The notes: generated by a model from the letters alone, not told the origin. A stretch of 64,000 bases of DNA from an uncultured Eubacteriales bacterium (GCA_910583765.1 CAJTYS010000009.1:1-64000); one strand, 5' to 3'; positions 41,735 through 52,500 are shown, numbered from the stretch's first letter. A program made the numbers and translations.

Positions 41735-42349
41735 TTAACGCTCGTTTTTCAGTTCCAAATAATCCTTGATCAGCTTCACCATATTGTCGATGGAAATGTA
41801 CCCGCTGTCCATACACAGATTGTAGTTCACTGGGTCGCCCCATTTGCGCCCTGTGTGATAATTATAGTAATTGGCCCGTGCTTTGTCCGTGTCGTTCATG
41901 ATCTTTTTCACGTCTTTTTCCGGCACGCCGTATTCCTCCACGGCCCGCTTGATCTTGTCTTCCTTTTCCGCATAAACAAACACATTGGTGGCTCCTGGGA
42001 TTCCCCGCAGCACATAGTCAGCGCAGCGGCCAACGATGACGCAGGACCCTTCGTCTGCGATCTTGCGAATGGTGTCAAACTGGGCGAGGAAAAACCGTTC
42101 ATTCAAAGACAGGCTGTCTGGACCGGAATCACCAGTGCCAAAGGCTGATGACAGGCTATAAAAAAAACCGTTTTTCGCTTTTCGCTCCGCCTCTTCCATC
42201 ATCTCTCTGGAAAACCCGCTCTCGTCAGCGATCCTAGTGAGCAGCTCTTTATCATAATAGGGAACTCCCAAATCATCTGCCAGCCGCCTGCCGATGAGTC
42301 TCCCACCGCTGCCAAATTCTCGGCTGATGGTGATTATTTGCTTTTTCAT
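41735..42349 (-). CDS. cytidylate kinase-like protein
   Basis: A 204-residue P-loop kinase-like protein. The N-terminus reads ITISREFGSGGRLIGRRLADDLGVPYYD, with a CVIVGRCADYVL segment typical of the 'cytidylate kinase-like' family, which is distinct from true Cmk. Start has AAGGGAGG upstream. It follows purD by 34 bases on the same strand with no terminator between, so it is probably the last gene of the purine operon. Its real substrate is unknown. Confidence 0.82.
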   Translation of the reverse strand: MKKQIITISREFGSGGRLIGRRLADDLGVPYYDKELLTRIADESGFSREMMEEAERKAKNGFFYSLSSAFGTGDSGPDSLSLNERFFLAQFDTIRKIADEGSCVIVGRCADYVLRGIPGATNVFVYAEKEDKIKRAVEEYGVPEKDVKKIMNDTDKARANYYNYHTGRKWGDPVNYNLCMDSGYISIDNMVKLIKDYLELKNER

Positions 42350-42383
42350 AACGTTTGCCTCCCTTGATTCATTACTGCTTCCA

Positions 42384-43676
42384 TTATATCAGATTTGCAT
42401 TGATTAATCCAATGTCATTTCGATACTGCATGCCTTCAAAGGAGATCCGCTTCACATTATCAAAGGCTTTTTCTCTAGCCTGGTCATGGGTGTCACCTAT
42501 GGCTGTCACCCCCAACACCCTGCCGCCGGATGTCACCACTGCGCTTCTGCAGGAATTGGCATCGCAGATATGCTCGTTGGCCGTTCCCGCATGGAAGACG
42601 ATCACATCCTCATCCACCTTTTCCAAGCCGGTGATTTCTTTTCCCTTTTCATAGCTGCCCGGATAGCCGCCGGAAGCCAGCACCACGCAGACCGCTTTTT
42701 TATCGCTCCACTTGATCTCCTCGTCCGCCAGCTTGTTTTCTGTCACTGCCATAAAGATATCCAGGATATCGCTGTCCAGCCGAGCCAGCACAGACTGCGC
42801 TTCCGGATCGCCAAAGCGATTGTTGAATTCGATTACCTTCGGGCCGTCTTTGGAGATCATCAGGCCGATGAACAGCACGCCTTTGAAATCCAGACCATCT
42901 TCCTGGAAACCTTTGAGGGTCGGTTCCAAGATCTGCTTTCTGATCTGCTCCTGGAGCGCATCATCAAACACAAGGCTTGGAGAATAGGTCCCCATGCCGC
43001 CTGTGTTCGGTCCTTTGTCACCATCAAAAACACGCTTGTAATCCTGTGCGGATTCCATAGGAACAATGGTGTTTTCATCCACAAAGCAGAGCATGGAGGC
43101 TTCCACGCCTGTAAGGAATTCCTCTACCACTACTTTATCCCCCGCGCTGCCGAACACCCTGTCGCCCATCATTTCTTCGATGGCTTTCTTGGCGTCTTCT
43201 TCTGTTTCCGCAATGACCACGCCTTTTCCCGCTGCCAGGCCGTCCGCTTTCAGCACCATAGGATAGCCAAAGATCCCCACTGCGTCCAGCAGTTCCTGTT
43301 TGTCGGTGAATTCCTTGTATCCGGCTGTTGGGATGCCATGCTTTGCCAGGAAATGCTTGGTGAAGGCTTTGCTGGCCTCCAGCTGGGAGCATTTTTTATT
43401 GGGACCAAAGGCCCGAATTCCAGCTGCCTCCATTTCATCCACAATGCCCATGGCAAGAGGCACTTCTGGTCCAATGACAGCCAGATCAATGTGATAATCC
43501 TTGGCAAAGGCGCACAAGGCTTCCACGTCCTCGGCTTTGATGTTCACGCATTCCGCGTCCAGAGCGATTCCGGCGTTTCCCGGCGCGCAGTAAATTTTAT
43601 CTACTTTCGGGCTTTGGGTCAGCTTCCACACAATGGCGTGTTCTCTGCCGCCGCCACCCACTACTAATACGTTCAT
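42384..43676 (-). CDS. purD: phosphoribosylamine-glycine ligase
   Basis: A 430-residue ATP-grasp ligase joining phosphoribosylamine and glycine in the second step of purine synthesis. The N-terminus (VLVVGGGGREHAIVWKL) and the PMVLKADGLAAGKGV ATP-grasp motif are diagnostic, as is GDPEAQSVL. Start has AAGGAG upstream; it follows purH by 11 bases. Confidence 0.96.
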   Translation of the reverse strand: MNVLVVGGGGREHAIVWKLTQSPKVDKIYCAPGNAGIALDAECVNIKAEDVEALCAFAKDYHIDLAVIGPEVPLAMGIVDEMEAAGIRAFGPNKKCSQLEASKAFTKHFLAKHGIPTAGYKEFTDKQELLDAVGIFGYPMVLKADGLAAGKGVVIAETEEDAKKAIEEMMGDRVFGSAGDKVVVEEFLTGVEASMLCFVDENTIVPMESAQDYKRVFDGDKGPNTGGMGTYSPSLVFDDALQEQIRKQILEPTLKGFQEDGLDFKGVLFIGLMISKDGPKVIEFNNRFGDPEAQSVLARLDSDILDIFMAVTENKLADEEIKWSDKKAVCVVLASGGYPGSYEKGKEITGLEKVDEDVIVFHAGTANEHICDANSCRSAVVTSGGRVLGVTAIGDTHDQAREKAFDNVKRISFEGMQYRNDIGLINANLI

Positions 43677-43687
43677 ATTGTTTCTCC

Positions 43688-45223
43688 TTAATGCTTGAAG
43701 TGGCGGATCCCTGTAAACACCATGGCAATGCCCAGTTCATTGGCTTTGTCAATGGATTCCTGGTCCCGCATGGAGCCGCCTGGCTGAATGATGGCTGTGA
43801 TGCCGGCTTTCGCTGCCGCTGTCACGCAGTCATCGAACGGGAAGAACGCGTCAGAAGCCAGCACAGCCCCTTCCAAAGAGCTGTTGGCCTGACGAATGGC
43901 GTTTTCCACTGCCCAGATGCGGTTCACCTGTCCCGGCCCGATGCCGATAGTGGCTTGATCCTTGGCAATGACAATGCCGTTGGACTTGATGTGCTTTACC
44001 ACTTTCATAGCCAGCTTCATGTCTTCCAACTCTTTGTCGCTCGGTGCGCGGTTTGTGACCACTTTCAGCTCTGCCTCTTCAAAGAGGGTGTCATCCGTGC
44101 CCTGCACCAGCAGACCGCCGCTGACCTTCTTGATATCAATCTGCCCTTCTGGACCTTTGTTTTCAATATCTTCCAGCCGCAGCAGGCGGATGTTCTTTTT
44201 CTGGGTCAAAATGTCCAAGGCTTCCTGGGTGAAGTCAGGGGCAATGACAATCTCGATGAAGATCTTGTTGATCTCTTCCGCAGTCGCTTTGTCAATGGCT
44301 CTGTTAGCTGCCACGATGCCGCCGAAAATGGAAGTCGGATCGCAGTCATAAGCTTTTTTGTAAGCCGCGTAAATATCCGCTCCAGTGCCCACGCCGCACG
44401 GATTGGCATGCTTCACCGCCACCACGGTCGGCTCTGTGAATTCCTTTAAAGTAGCCAGAGCGCCGTTGGTGTCATTGATGTTATTGAAGGAAAGCTCCTT
44501 GCCATGAAGCTGCTCTGCCTTTACCAAGCTGCCTGCGGCGGGCTGAATCTCTTTATAATAAGAAGCTTTCTGATGCGGGTTTTCTCCGTAGCGCAGCTCC
44601 TGAACCTTTTCAAAGGTCAGAGTCAGGTTGTCCGGCAATTCGCCGCCGATTTGTTTCCGCAGATAATCAGAGATCATCGCGTCATAAGCCGCTGTGTGCT
44701 GAAAAACTTTCAGAGCCAGGCGGTATTTGGTGTCATAGGAAACTTCTTTCTTTTCTTTCAGCTCCTGGATCACAGCCTCATAGTCAGCTGGATCGCAAAC
44801 AACTACCACATCTTTGTGGTTCTTGGCCGCGGAGCGGAGCATGGTCGGCCCACCGATGTCGATGTTTTCAATGGCATCCGCCAGCGTCACGTCTGGTTTC
44901 AAAATGGTTTCTTTGAACGGGTACAGATTGATGGCCACAATGTCGATGGTCTCGATCTTCAGCTCCTCTAACTGTTTCATGTGCTCTGGCTTGTCCCGCA
45001 TGGCCAGGATCCCGCCGTGGACCGCTGGATGCAGGGTCTTCACTCTGCCGTCCAAACATTCTGGAAACCCTGTCACATCGGAGATACCCACTACTTCCAC
45101 GCCGCTGTCGGCCAGCTTTTTGTGGGTTCCGCCTGTGGAAATGATGGTCACTCCCAGTTTTTCTAACTCCTGTGCGAATTCTACGACTCCGCTTTTATCT
45201 GAAACGCTTATTAATGCTCTCAT
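43688..45223 (-). CDS. purH: bifunctional AICAR formyltransferase / IMP cyclohydrolase
   Basis: A 511-residue bifunctional enzyme for the last two steps of IMP synthesis. The N-terminal IMP cyclohydrolase has ISVSDKSGVVEFAQEL and STGGT. The C-terminal formyltransferase contains LRYGENPHQKA, KHANPCGVG and FPFDDCV. I start at ATG 45223, which follows GGAAAGGAATAAAC; the 11-residue upstream extension overlaps purF. It lies three bases after the purF stop. Confidence 0.96.
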   Translation of the reverse strand: MRALISVSDKSGVVEFAQELEKLGVTIISTGGTHKKLADSGVEVVGISDVTGFPECLDGRVKTLHPAVHGGILAMRDKPEHMKQLEELKIETIDIVAINLYPFKETILKPDVTLADAIENIDIGGPTMLRSAAKNHKDVVVVCDPADYEAVIQELKEKKEVSYDTKYRLALKVFQHTAAYDAMISDYLRKQIGGELPDNLTLTFEKVQELRYGENPHQKASYYKEIQPAAGSLVKAEQLHGKELSFNNINDTNGALATLKEFTEPTVVAVKHANPCGVGTGADIYAAYKKAYDCDPTSIFGGIVAANRAIDKATAEEINKIFIEIVIAPDFTQEALDILTQKKNIRLLRLEDIENKGPEGQIDIKKVSGGLLVQGTDDTLFEEAELKVVTNRAPSDKELEDMKLAMKVVKHIKSNGIVIAKDQATIGIGPGQVNRIWAVENAIRQANSSLEGAVLASDAFFPFDDCVTAAAKAGITAIIQPGGSMRDQESIDKANELGIAMVFTGIRHFKH

Positions 45224-45225
45224 GT

Positions 45226-46644
45226 TTATTCCTTTCCATCCCAACAATACGTACAAAGATTACATTTATCAACGCCAATGGCCTCCACAGTGTTCTCCAG
45301 ATCCTGAAACTTCAAACTGTCGAATCGCAGCTGCTTGCGGATCTCTTCCACCATGGCTGCGTGCTGCTCTGTCTTGCTGTCTGCGTATTTCGCTAAAATT
45401 TCTGGTGGGATCTCATCGCCTTCGATCTTCTCTAGCTTTTTGATGGTCCGCCTGGTGATCAGTTCCATGTCTGTGACAGAACGGGAGAAATTGAGGAACT
45501 TGCAGCCGTACATGATCGGCGGGCAGGCTGACCGCACATGGATCTCCTTGGCCCCGTTTTCGATCAAATAAGAAACCGTCTCTGACAGCTGGGTTCCCCG
45601 CACAATGGAGTCATCCACCAGCACGAATTTTTTGTCCTTGATGATCTGGAACACCGGCACCAGCTTCATCTTAGCGATCTGCTGCCTTGCTTTTTGGTTC
45701 TGGGGCATGAAGCTCCTTGGCCAGGTCGGTGTGTATTTGATCAGAGGCCTGGCGTAAGGCACTCTGGACTGGTTGGCATATCCCAGGGCATGAGCCACGC
45801 CGCTGTCAGGGACGCCGGCCACATAATCCACATCCATGTCTCCGTCCATCTGGGCCAGCAGTTCTCCATTGCGGTTGCGCATCATTTCCACGTTCCGTCC
45901 TTCGTAAATGGAGGTGGTGTAGCCAAAGTAAGTCCACAGGAACGCGCAAATGCTCATTCCTTCCTGGGGTTCGCTCACTGTCTGTTCTTTCTCTGGCGTC
46001 AGGAAGGCAATTTCCGCTGGACCCAGCTCCCGTTTGTATTTGTAGCCAATATTGATAAAGGCAAAGGATTCGGACGCGGCACAGAATGCGCCTTTTTTCT
46101 CTCCAATGATCAGCGGCGTTCTGCCGTATTTATCTCTGGCCGCATAGAGACCGCCTTTTGTCAAGATCAGCATGGTGACAGAGCCATCGATCTTGGCCTG
46201 GGCCCTGCGAATGCCGTCCACAATGTCCGTGCCCGTGGACACCAGGGCCGCCACCAGCTCCGTGTTGTTGATCTTTCCGCCGCTCATGGACATGAACTGG
46301 GTAGGGCGGTCTTTGAGAAGTTCTTTGACAATGGCTTCTTTATTATTGATCCTGCCCACTGTGGTGATGGCGTAATCCCCCTGCCTGCTGAAAACAGTCA
46401 AAGGCTGCGGATCTCCATCGCTAATAGCTCCAATGCCCATGTTTCCTTTCATTCCTTCGATGTCGCTCTCAAACTTGCTCCTGAAAGGCGAGTTTTCGAT
46501 ATTATGGATGGAACGGTTGAACCCGTCCTCCTGCAGGACGCACATGCCGCCCCGTTTCGTCCCCAGATGAGAATGATAATCCGTTCCAAAAAACAGATCC
46601 ATCACGCAATCCTGACTGGACGCGAACCCAATGACTCCTCCCAT
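45226..46644 (-). CDS. purF: amidophosphoribosyltransferase, variant without N-terminal cysteine
   Basis: A 472-residue PurF homologue for the first committed step of purine synthesis. The phosphoribosyltransferase signature VLVDDSIVRGTQLS is intact, and CNLCTYCW cysteines lie at the C-terminus. The N-terminus reads MGGVIGFASSQDCV where normal PurF begins with MCGI(V)G, so the Ntn-type glutaminase nucleophile is absent, and the usual glutaminase motifs are weak. It may use free ammonia or another ammonia source. I recall similar MGG-type proteins from other anaerobes, so it is a lineage variant and not a sequencing error. The start has AGGAGGTC upstream, and purN stops immediately before it. 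Confidence 0.88.
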   Translation of the reverse strand: MGGVIGFASSQDCVMDLFFGTDYHSHLGTKRGGMCVLQEDGFNRSIHNIENSPFRSKFESDIEGMKGNMGIGAISDGDPQPLTVFSRQGDYAITTVGRINNKEAIVKELLKDRPTQFMSMSGGKINNTELVAALVSTGTDIVDGIRRAQAKIDGSVTMLILTKGGLYAARDKYGRTPLIIGEKKGAFCAASESFAFINIGYKYKRELGPAEIAFLTPEKEQTVSEPQEGMSICAFLWTYFGYTTSIYEGRNVEMMRNRNGELLAQMDGDMDVDYVAGVPDSGVAHALGYANQSRVPYARPLIKYTPTWPRSFMPQNQKARQQIAKMKLVPVFQIIKDKKFVLVDDSIVRGTQLSETVSYLIENGAKEIHVRSACPPIMYGCKFLNFSRSVTDMELITRRTIKKLEKIEGDEIPPEILAKYADSKTEQHAAMVEEIRKQLRFDSLKFQDLENTVEAIGVDKCNLCTYCWDGKE

Positions 46645-47223
46645 TTATAGACCTCCTTTTTCTGGCAGCTGGGCCATGACTTTTTTGATTCCTTCTGATA
46701 ATATAACGTGTTCTGTTTCTAGTACCCTGGCTGCCAGGGTGTCTGCCGTGTCGTCCGGCTCCACTGGAACCTGGCGCTGCAGGATGATCTCACCTGTGTC
46801 CACTCCCTCGTCCACGAAATGCACGGTAGCGCCGGAAACCGTTTCACCGCCGTCCAGCACAGCCTGATGTACCCGCTTTCCATAAAAGCCTTTTCCGCAG
46901 TATTTTGGGATCAGAGATGGATGGATATTGAGGATCCGCCGCCGGTAAGCCCCGATCACTTCCGGCTCCAGCACTTTCATGTACCCTGCCAGCACGATCA
47001 AGTCCGTGTTTTCAGCTGCCAGCTGTTCCAGCAGCTGTTTCGTGTCCTTTGCCACTTTGCCTTTGATCCCTGCCTTGGCAGCCCGTTCCAAGGAAAAAAC
47101 GCCTTCTCTGCTGGAAATGACCTGAACGATCCTCGCTCCGCTCAGCTCCCCGCTCTCTATGTTGTCGATGATTGCCTGTAAATTGGTGCCGCCGCCGGAA
47201 ACCAAAACGGAAATATTTACCAT
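46645..47223 (-). CDS. purN: phosphoribosylglycinamide formyltransferase
   Basis: A 192-residue enzyme transferring a formyl group from 10-formyl-tetrahydrofolate to GAR. The N-terminal VLVSGGGTNLQAIID, the catalytic NIHPSLIP and the HFVDEGVDTGEII motifs are classical. Start has GGAGGACAAATAA directly upstream and follows the purM stop as TAAATG. Confidence 0.96.
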   Translation of the reverse strand: MVNISVLVSGGGTNLQAIIDNIESGELSGARIVQVISSREGVFSLERAAKAGIKGKVAKDTKQLLEQLAAENTDLIVLAGYMKVLEPEVIGAYRRRILNIHPSLIPKYCGKGFYGKRVHQAVLDGGETVSGATVHFVDEGVDTGEIILQRQVPVEPDDTADTLAARVLETEHVILSEGIKKVMAQLPEKGGL

Positions 47224-48273
47224 TTATTTGTCCTCCAAAATTACTTTGTCACTGTCTGTCTTCACTACTTGTCCGATGATGTCCGCTGTTTCTCCGGCTT
47301 CCCGCAGGGCTTTCACTACCTGGTCCGCGTCTTTGGCGTCCACCATCATCATCATGCCCACGCCCATGTTGAAGGTGGAGAACATCTCGATCTTGTCAAT
47401 GTTGCCGCACTTCTTGATATATGGGAAAATCGGCGGCACTTTCCAGGTGCCGATCTTGATCTTCGCTGTCAAACCTTCTGGCAGGATCCGAGGCACGTTT
47501 TCAAAGAACCCGCCCCCTGTGATGTGGACAATGCCCTTTACATCAAATTTTGGCAGCACTGCGCTGCAGGCGGCCGCGTAAATTTTCGTCGGTGTCAGCA
47601 GAGCTTCGCCCAGGGTGGTTCCCAGCTCTTCCACATGATCCTTCACATCCATGTTCATTTTGTCGAAGAAGACTTTCCGCACCAGGGAATAGCCGTTGCT
47701 GTGGATTCCGCTGGAAGCGATGCCGATGATCACGTTGCCTTCTGCCACTTTGTCGCCAGTGATGATTTTTTCCTTGTCCACCATGCCCACGGAAAAGCCA
47801 GCCATGTCATACTCACCTTCGCTGTAAAAGTCGGGCATTTCTGCGGTTTCTCCTCCTACCAGGGCGCTTCCCGCCTGACGGCAGCCTTCAGCGATGCCTT
47901 TGACAATGTCCGCGATCTTTTCTGCCTTTACCTTCCCTGTCGCAATGTAGTCCAGGAAAAACAGAGGCCTCGCGCCTTGGCACAGCACATCGTTGACGCA
48001 CATGGCAACGCAGTCGATTCCCACGGTGTCATGCTTGTCCATGAGAAAGGCGATCTTCAGTTTGGTGCCTACGCCGTCTGTGCCGGAAACCAGCACTGGC
48101 TGACTCATAGAAGCCACATCGATCTGAAACAGGCTGCCAAAGCTGCCCAGTCCGGTGAGGACGTTTTCATTGAACGTGCGCTTTACGTGATCCTTCATGA
48201 GAGTCACGGCCCGCTCCCCTTCTTTGGTATCCACTCCTGCGTCTTTATAGGTCAGTTTTTTCATATCTTCCAT
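47224..48273 (-). CDS. purM: phosphoribosylformylglycinamidine cyclo-ligase
   Basis: A 349-residue ATP-dependent cyclase forming AIR. Diagnostic stretches are YKDAGVDTKEGE at the N-terminus, LVSGTDGVGTKLKIA, GIDCVAMCVNDVLCQGA and GGETAEMPDFY. Start ATG follows GAGAGGATC. It lies between purC and purN in a tightly packed operon. Confidence 0.96.
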   Translation of the reverse strand: MEDMKKLTYKDAGVDTKEGERAVTLMKDHVKRTFNENVLTGLGSFGSLFQIDVASMSQPVLVSGTDGVGTKLKIAFLMDKHDTVGIDCVAMCVNDVLCQGARPLFFLDYIATGKVKAEKIADIVKGIAEGCRQAGSALVGGETAEMPDFYSEGEYDMAGFSVGMVDKEKIITGDKVAEGNVIIGIASSGIHSNGYSLVRKVFFDKMNMDVKDHVEELGTTLGEALLTPTKIYAAACSAVLPKFDVKGIVHITGGGFFENVPRILPEGLTAKIKIGTWKVPPIFPYIKKCGNIDKIEMFSTFNMGVGMMMMVDAKDADQVVKALREAGETADIIGQVVKTDSDKVILEDK

Positions 48274-48290
48274 GATTGATCCTCTCTGGT

Positions 48291-48995
48291 CTATTTCTGC
48301 ACCCGCTTCAAAACTTCCTGGTATGTTTCTTCCACATTGCCCAGGTCCCTTCTGAACCGGTCTTTATCCATCTTTTCATTTGTTTTCACGTCCCACAGCC
48401 TGCAGGTATCTGGTGAAATTTCGTCCGCCAGGATCACTTCTCCGTCAAAGAGGCCGAATTCGATCTTAAAGTCGATCAGCTTGAGGCCCTTGTCCAGGAA
48501 GAATTCTTTCAGGGTTTCGTTGACGATACTTGCGTATTTTTTAATGGTTTCGATCTGTTCCGCTGTGGCTAATTTTAGGGCCAAGGCATGGGATTCGCAC
48601 ATGAGCGGGTCGCCCAAATCATCGTTTTTATAGGAAAATTCAAAGGTCGGCTGGTCGAAAACAATCCCTTCTTCCACCCCGTATCTCTTGGCGAAGGAAC
48701 CTGCGGAAACGTTTCTCATGATCACTTCCAGGGGCAGGATCTTCACGGCTTTTACCACGGTTTCTCTCTGGCTCAGCTGCTCCACAAAGTGAGTGGGAAC
48801 GCCTTTTTGCTCCAGCAGCTGGAAGATGATGTTGCTCATCACATTGTTGACAGCGCCTTTTCCCGCGATCTGGCCTTTCTTTTCGCCGTTGAAGGCAGTG
48901 GCGTCGTCTTTGTAGTCTACGATCAACAGTTTTGGGTCGTCTGTTTTAAAGACTTTCTTTGCTTTTCCTTCATAAAGCTGTTCTAATTTTTCCAT
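48291..48995 (-). CDS. purC: SAICAR synthase
   Basis: A 234-residue ligase adding aspartate to CAIR. The N-terminus (LYEGKAKKVF), the VDYKDDATAFNG motif and the IDFKIEFG and DEISPDTCRLWD signatures are all present. Start has AAAGGAGGGAC upstream. It follows purE by 15 bases. Confidence 0.96.
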   Translation of the reverse strand: MEKLEQLYEGKAKKVFKTDDPKLLIVDYKDDATAFNGEKKGQIAGKGAVNNVMSNIIFQLLEQKGVPTHFVEQLSQRETVVKAVKILPLEVIMRNVSAGSFAKRYGVEEGIVFDQPTFEFSYKNDDLGDPLMCESHALALKLATAEQIETIKKYASIVNETLKEFFLDKGLKLIDFKIEFGLFDGEVILADEISPDTCRLWDVKTNEKMDKDRFRRDLGNVEETYQEVLKRVQK

Positions 48996-49010
48996 GGGTG
49001 TGTCCCTCCT

Positions 49011-49523
49011 TTATTTATCTGAAATAATAACTTTCTGCTCCGGCGTCATGTGGAATTCTTCATCCAGCTTGATGATGTCCTCTTCCATTTTCTTTTTGTA
49101 ATCTTTAATGGCCTGTCTCAATTCCGGATATTTTGTGCTGAGGATTTGAATAGCCAGCAGTCCGGCGTTTTCCGCGCCGTCCACTGCCACGGTTGCCACT
49201 GGCACGCCTTTTGGCATCTGTACCACGGAGAGCAGAGAGTCCAGTCCGTCCAAGGTGCTGGATTTCATTGGAATTCCAATGACTGGAAGGGGCGTAGTGG
49301 CTGCCAGAACCCCTGCCAGATGCGCTGCTTTTCCTGCTGCGGCGATGATCACTTCAAAGCCCTTTTCCTCTGCGGTGGAGGCGAATTCCTCCGCCACTCT
49401 CGGAGTCCTGTGGGCGCTGATGATCCTTGTTTCAAATTCCACTTTAAAGTGTCTTAAAATGTCTTCTGCTTTTTCTACTACCGGATAGTCCGATTTGCTT
49501 CCCATAATGATGGCGACTTTCAT
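49011..49523 (-). CDS. purE: 5-(carboxyamino)imidazole ribonucleotide mutase
   Basis: A 170-residue class I PurE. The nucleotide-binding IIMGSKSDYPV motif and SAHRTPRVAEEF with the catalytic histidine are intact, as is GKAAHLAGVLAATT. No purK lies in this cluster, as in many clostridial operons. Start has CCAGGAGG upstream. Confidence 0.95.
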   Translation of the reverse strand: MKVAIIMGSKSDYPVVEKAEDILRHFKVEFETRIISAHRTPRVAEEFASTAEEKGFEVIIAAAGKAAHLAGVLAATTPLPVIGIPMKSSTLDGLDSLLSVVQMPKGVPVATVAVDGAENAGLLAIQILSTKYPELRQAIKDYKKKMEEDIIKLDEEFHMTPEQKVIISDK

Positions 49524-49542
49524 GTTTCGTTACCTCCTGGAT

Positions 49543-52500
49543 TTATTTAAAGTATTTGACGCCGGATTCAAAGATTTGCTGGTCTTTGTTTCCGTCCACG
49601 TTCTTGTACACGTACTGGCCGATTCGCTCGGAATGTCCCATTTTTCCCAGCACCCGTCCATCCGGTGATGTGATGGCTTCGATGGCCATGTTGGAGAAAT
49701 TCGGGTTAAAGGCAATGTCCATGGTCGGCTCTCCGTCAAAGTCCACATACTGCGTAGCGACCTGGCCGTTTTCCACGATCCGCTTCATCACGTCATCATT
49801 GGCGATAAAACGTCCTTCACCATGGGAAATGGCGATGGTGTGAATGTCACCCACTTCCGCGCCCGCTAGCCAAGGGGACTTCACAGAAGCCACTCTGGTA
49901 CGAATCAGGCTGGATTGGTGACGGCCAATCTTGTTGTAAGTCAGAGTCGGGCTGTTTTCATCTGTGTCCACGATCTTGCCCTCCGGCACCAGTCCCAGTT
50001 TGATCAGAGCCTGGAAACCGTTGCAGATTCCCAGCATCAGACCATCTCTGTTTTCCAACAAATCGGTGACAGCCTCTTTGATGCGAGGGTTACGGAACAC
50101 GGCTGTGATGAATTTGGCCGAACCGTCTGGTTCGTCGCCGCCGCTGAATCCTCCTGGAAGCATGATGATCTGGCTTTCTCTGATCTTAGCTTCCAGTTCT
50201 TTGATGGAGTCGATCAGCTGATCTTGGGTCATGTTGCGGATAATGTGAATGTCCGCCTGGCCGCCGGCCCGTTCAAAGGCCCGTTTGGAATCCATTTCGC
50301 AGTTTGTTCCCGGGAAGGCTGGGATGAGGATCCTCGGTTTGGCTGTTTTGATGGCTGGCGCTTTGGTGTTTCTCTCTGTGTAGGAAATCTTGGCCACTTT
50401 TTCTGGTCCATTATCCTTGGTCTTCACTGGGAACACGCTTTCCAGCGGTGCCTCCCACTGCCCGATGATATCCGTCAGGCTCATGGTGATGCCTTTGAGT
50501 TTGATCTCGTCTTTATCTGTAGTCTTACCCACTACTCGGTAATCTACGCCTTTCAGTCCTGCCGCCAGATTTTCGTCAGCGGAAAGTTCCAGCACCATGC
50601 CGCCGTAATCCAGGCCGCTGTTTTCTGTTTCCGCTCCATCAACGCCGATCTTGTTGCCCACGGCCATTTTCACCAGAGTCATGAAGAGGCCGCCTTCGCT
50701 GATGGCAGAAGCTGCCAACACTTTTTTCTCTGCCATCAAAGCCCTGACCTTGTCCATGGTCTTTCTGTAAGCGGCAAAGTCCAGGATGCCGTCTTCATCC
50801 CGCTTGGCTGGAAGATACACGATCTGGCTGCCTGTCTGTTTGAATTCTGTGGAAACGATCTGCTCTGCGTCCAAGGTCGCTACTGCGAAGGAAACCAGAG
50901 TCGGAGGCACGTTGATGTCCATGAAGGTTCCCGACATGCTGTCCTTCCCGCCGATGGACGGGATCTCCAGCTCTCTCTGCACCCGCAGCGCGCCCAGCAG
51001 CGCAGCGAACGGTTTGCCCCAGCGTTTCGGATCTTGTCCTAATTTTTCAAAGTATTCCTGGAAGGTCAGGCGGATGGTTTTGTAGTCCACGCCCATGGCC
51101 ACCATTTTGGTCGCGGAATCAATGACCGCGCACATCGCACCATGGAATGGGCTGGCTTTGGCGATCCTTGGGTTGAAGCCGTACGCCATGAGGGTGGCCG
51201 TAGTGGTCTCGCCCTCTGTGACTGGAAGCTTGGCCGCCATGCCCTGGGCCGGGGACAGCTGGTATTTTCCGCCCAGGGGCATCAGCACCGTGGACGCGCC
51301 GATGGTGCTGTCGAACCGCTCGATGAGTCCTTTCTTGCTGCAGCAGTTCAGGTCCCGCAAAGCCTCTTCCGGTGAAAGGGTCTCTGTGAGCACAGCTGGG
51401 TCAAAGCCGCCTTTGACCGTAACCTCTGTCCGCTGTTTGGCGCCATTGGTATCCAGGAAGGCCCTGGATAAATTGAGGATGCATTTCCCTCGCCAGTACA
51501 TTTTTACTCTGCCTTCGTCCGTAACCTTTGCTACAGTGGTGGCTTCCAGATTTTCCTCATGGGCGTAAGCAATGAATTCCGCTTCTTTGTCTTTTTCCAC
51601 TACAACGGCCATTCGTTCCTGAGATTCGGAGATCGCCAGTTCCGTGCCATCCAGACCTTCGTATTTTTTCGGCACCAGATCCAGGTCAATGTCCAGGCCC
51701 TCGGCCAGTTCGCCGATAGCCACGGAAACGCCTCCCGCGCCAAAGTCATTGCAGCGCTTGATGAGGGTGGCCACTTCTTTTCTGCGGAACATCCTCTGGA
51801 TATTGCGCTCTACTGGCGGATTTCCCTTTTGCACTTCCGCGCCGCATTCCAGGATGGATTCTTCCGTGTGTTCTTTGGAAGAGCCTGTGGCTCCGCCGCA
51901 GCCGTCTCTGCCTGTGCGTCCGCCTACCAGCACGATCACATCGCCTGGAGTCGGCACTTTGCGGATCACATGGCTGGCTGGCGCCGCCCCGATAACTGCG
52001 CCGATTTCCATTCTCTTTGCCGCATAATCTTCATCGTAAACTTCGTCCACAAGGCCTGTAGCCAGGCCGATCTGGTTACCGTAAGAGCTGTAGCCGGAAG
52101 CCGCGCCCTGGGTGATCTTTCTCTGAGGCAGCTTGCCTGGGATCGTGTCTTCCACCGGTCTTCTCGGGTCCGCCGCTCCTGTGACCCGCATGGCCTGATA
52201 CACGTAAACTCTGCCGGAAAGCGGGTCTCTGATCGCGCCGCCCAGACAAGTGGCCGCACCGCCGAATGGCTCGATTTCCGTAGGGTGGTTATGGGTCTCG
52301 TTTTTGAACATCACCAGCCAGTCTTCGTCTTTTCCGTCTATTTTCGCCTTGACTTTGATGCTGCAGGCGTTGATCTCTTCCGATTCGTCCAGGTCGTGAA
52401 GCACGCCCTTTTTCTTCAAATATTTCGTGCCAATGCTGGCCATATCCATGAGGCAGATGTCTTTTTCCCTGTCCCCATAGACGGTTTTGCGCATGTCCAG

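Noticed and set aside
42486..43667. 393-codon open frame opposite purD
   Set aside because: It mirrors purD, with composition typical of an antisense frame. purD itself has every family motif.
47269..48279. 336-codon open frame opposite purM
   Set aside because: Shadow of a well-supported gene, with no ribosome site.
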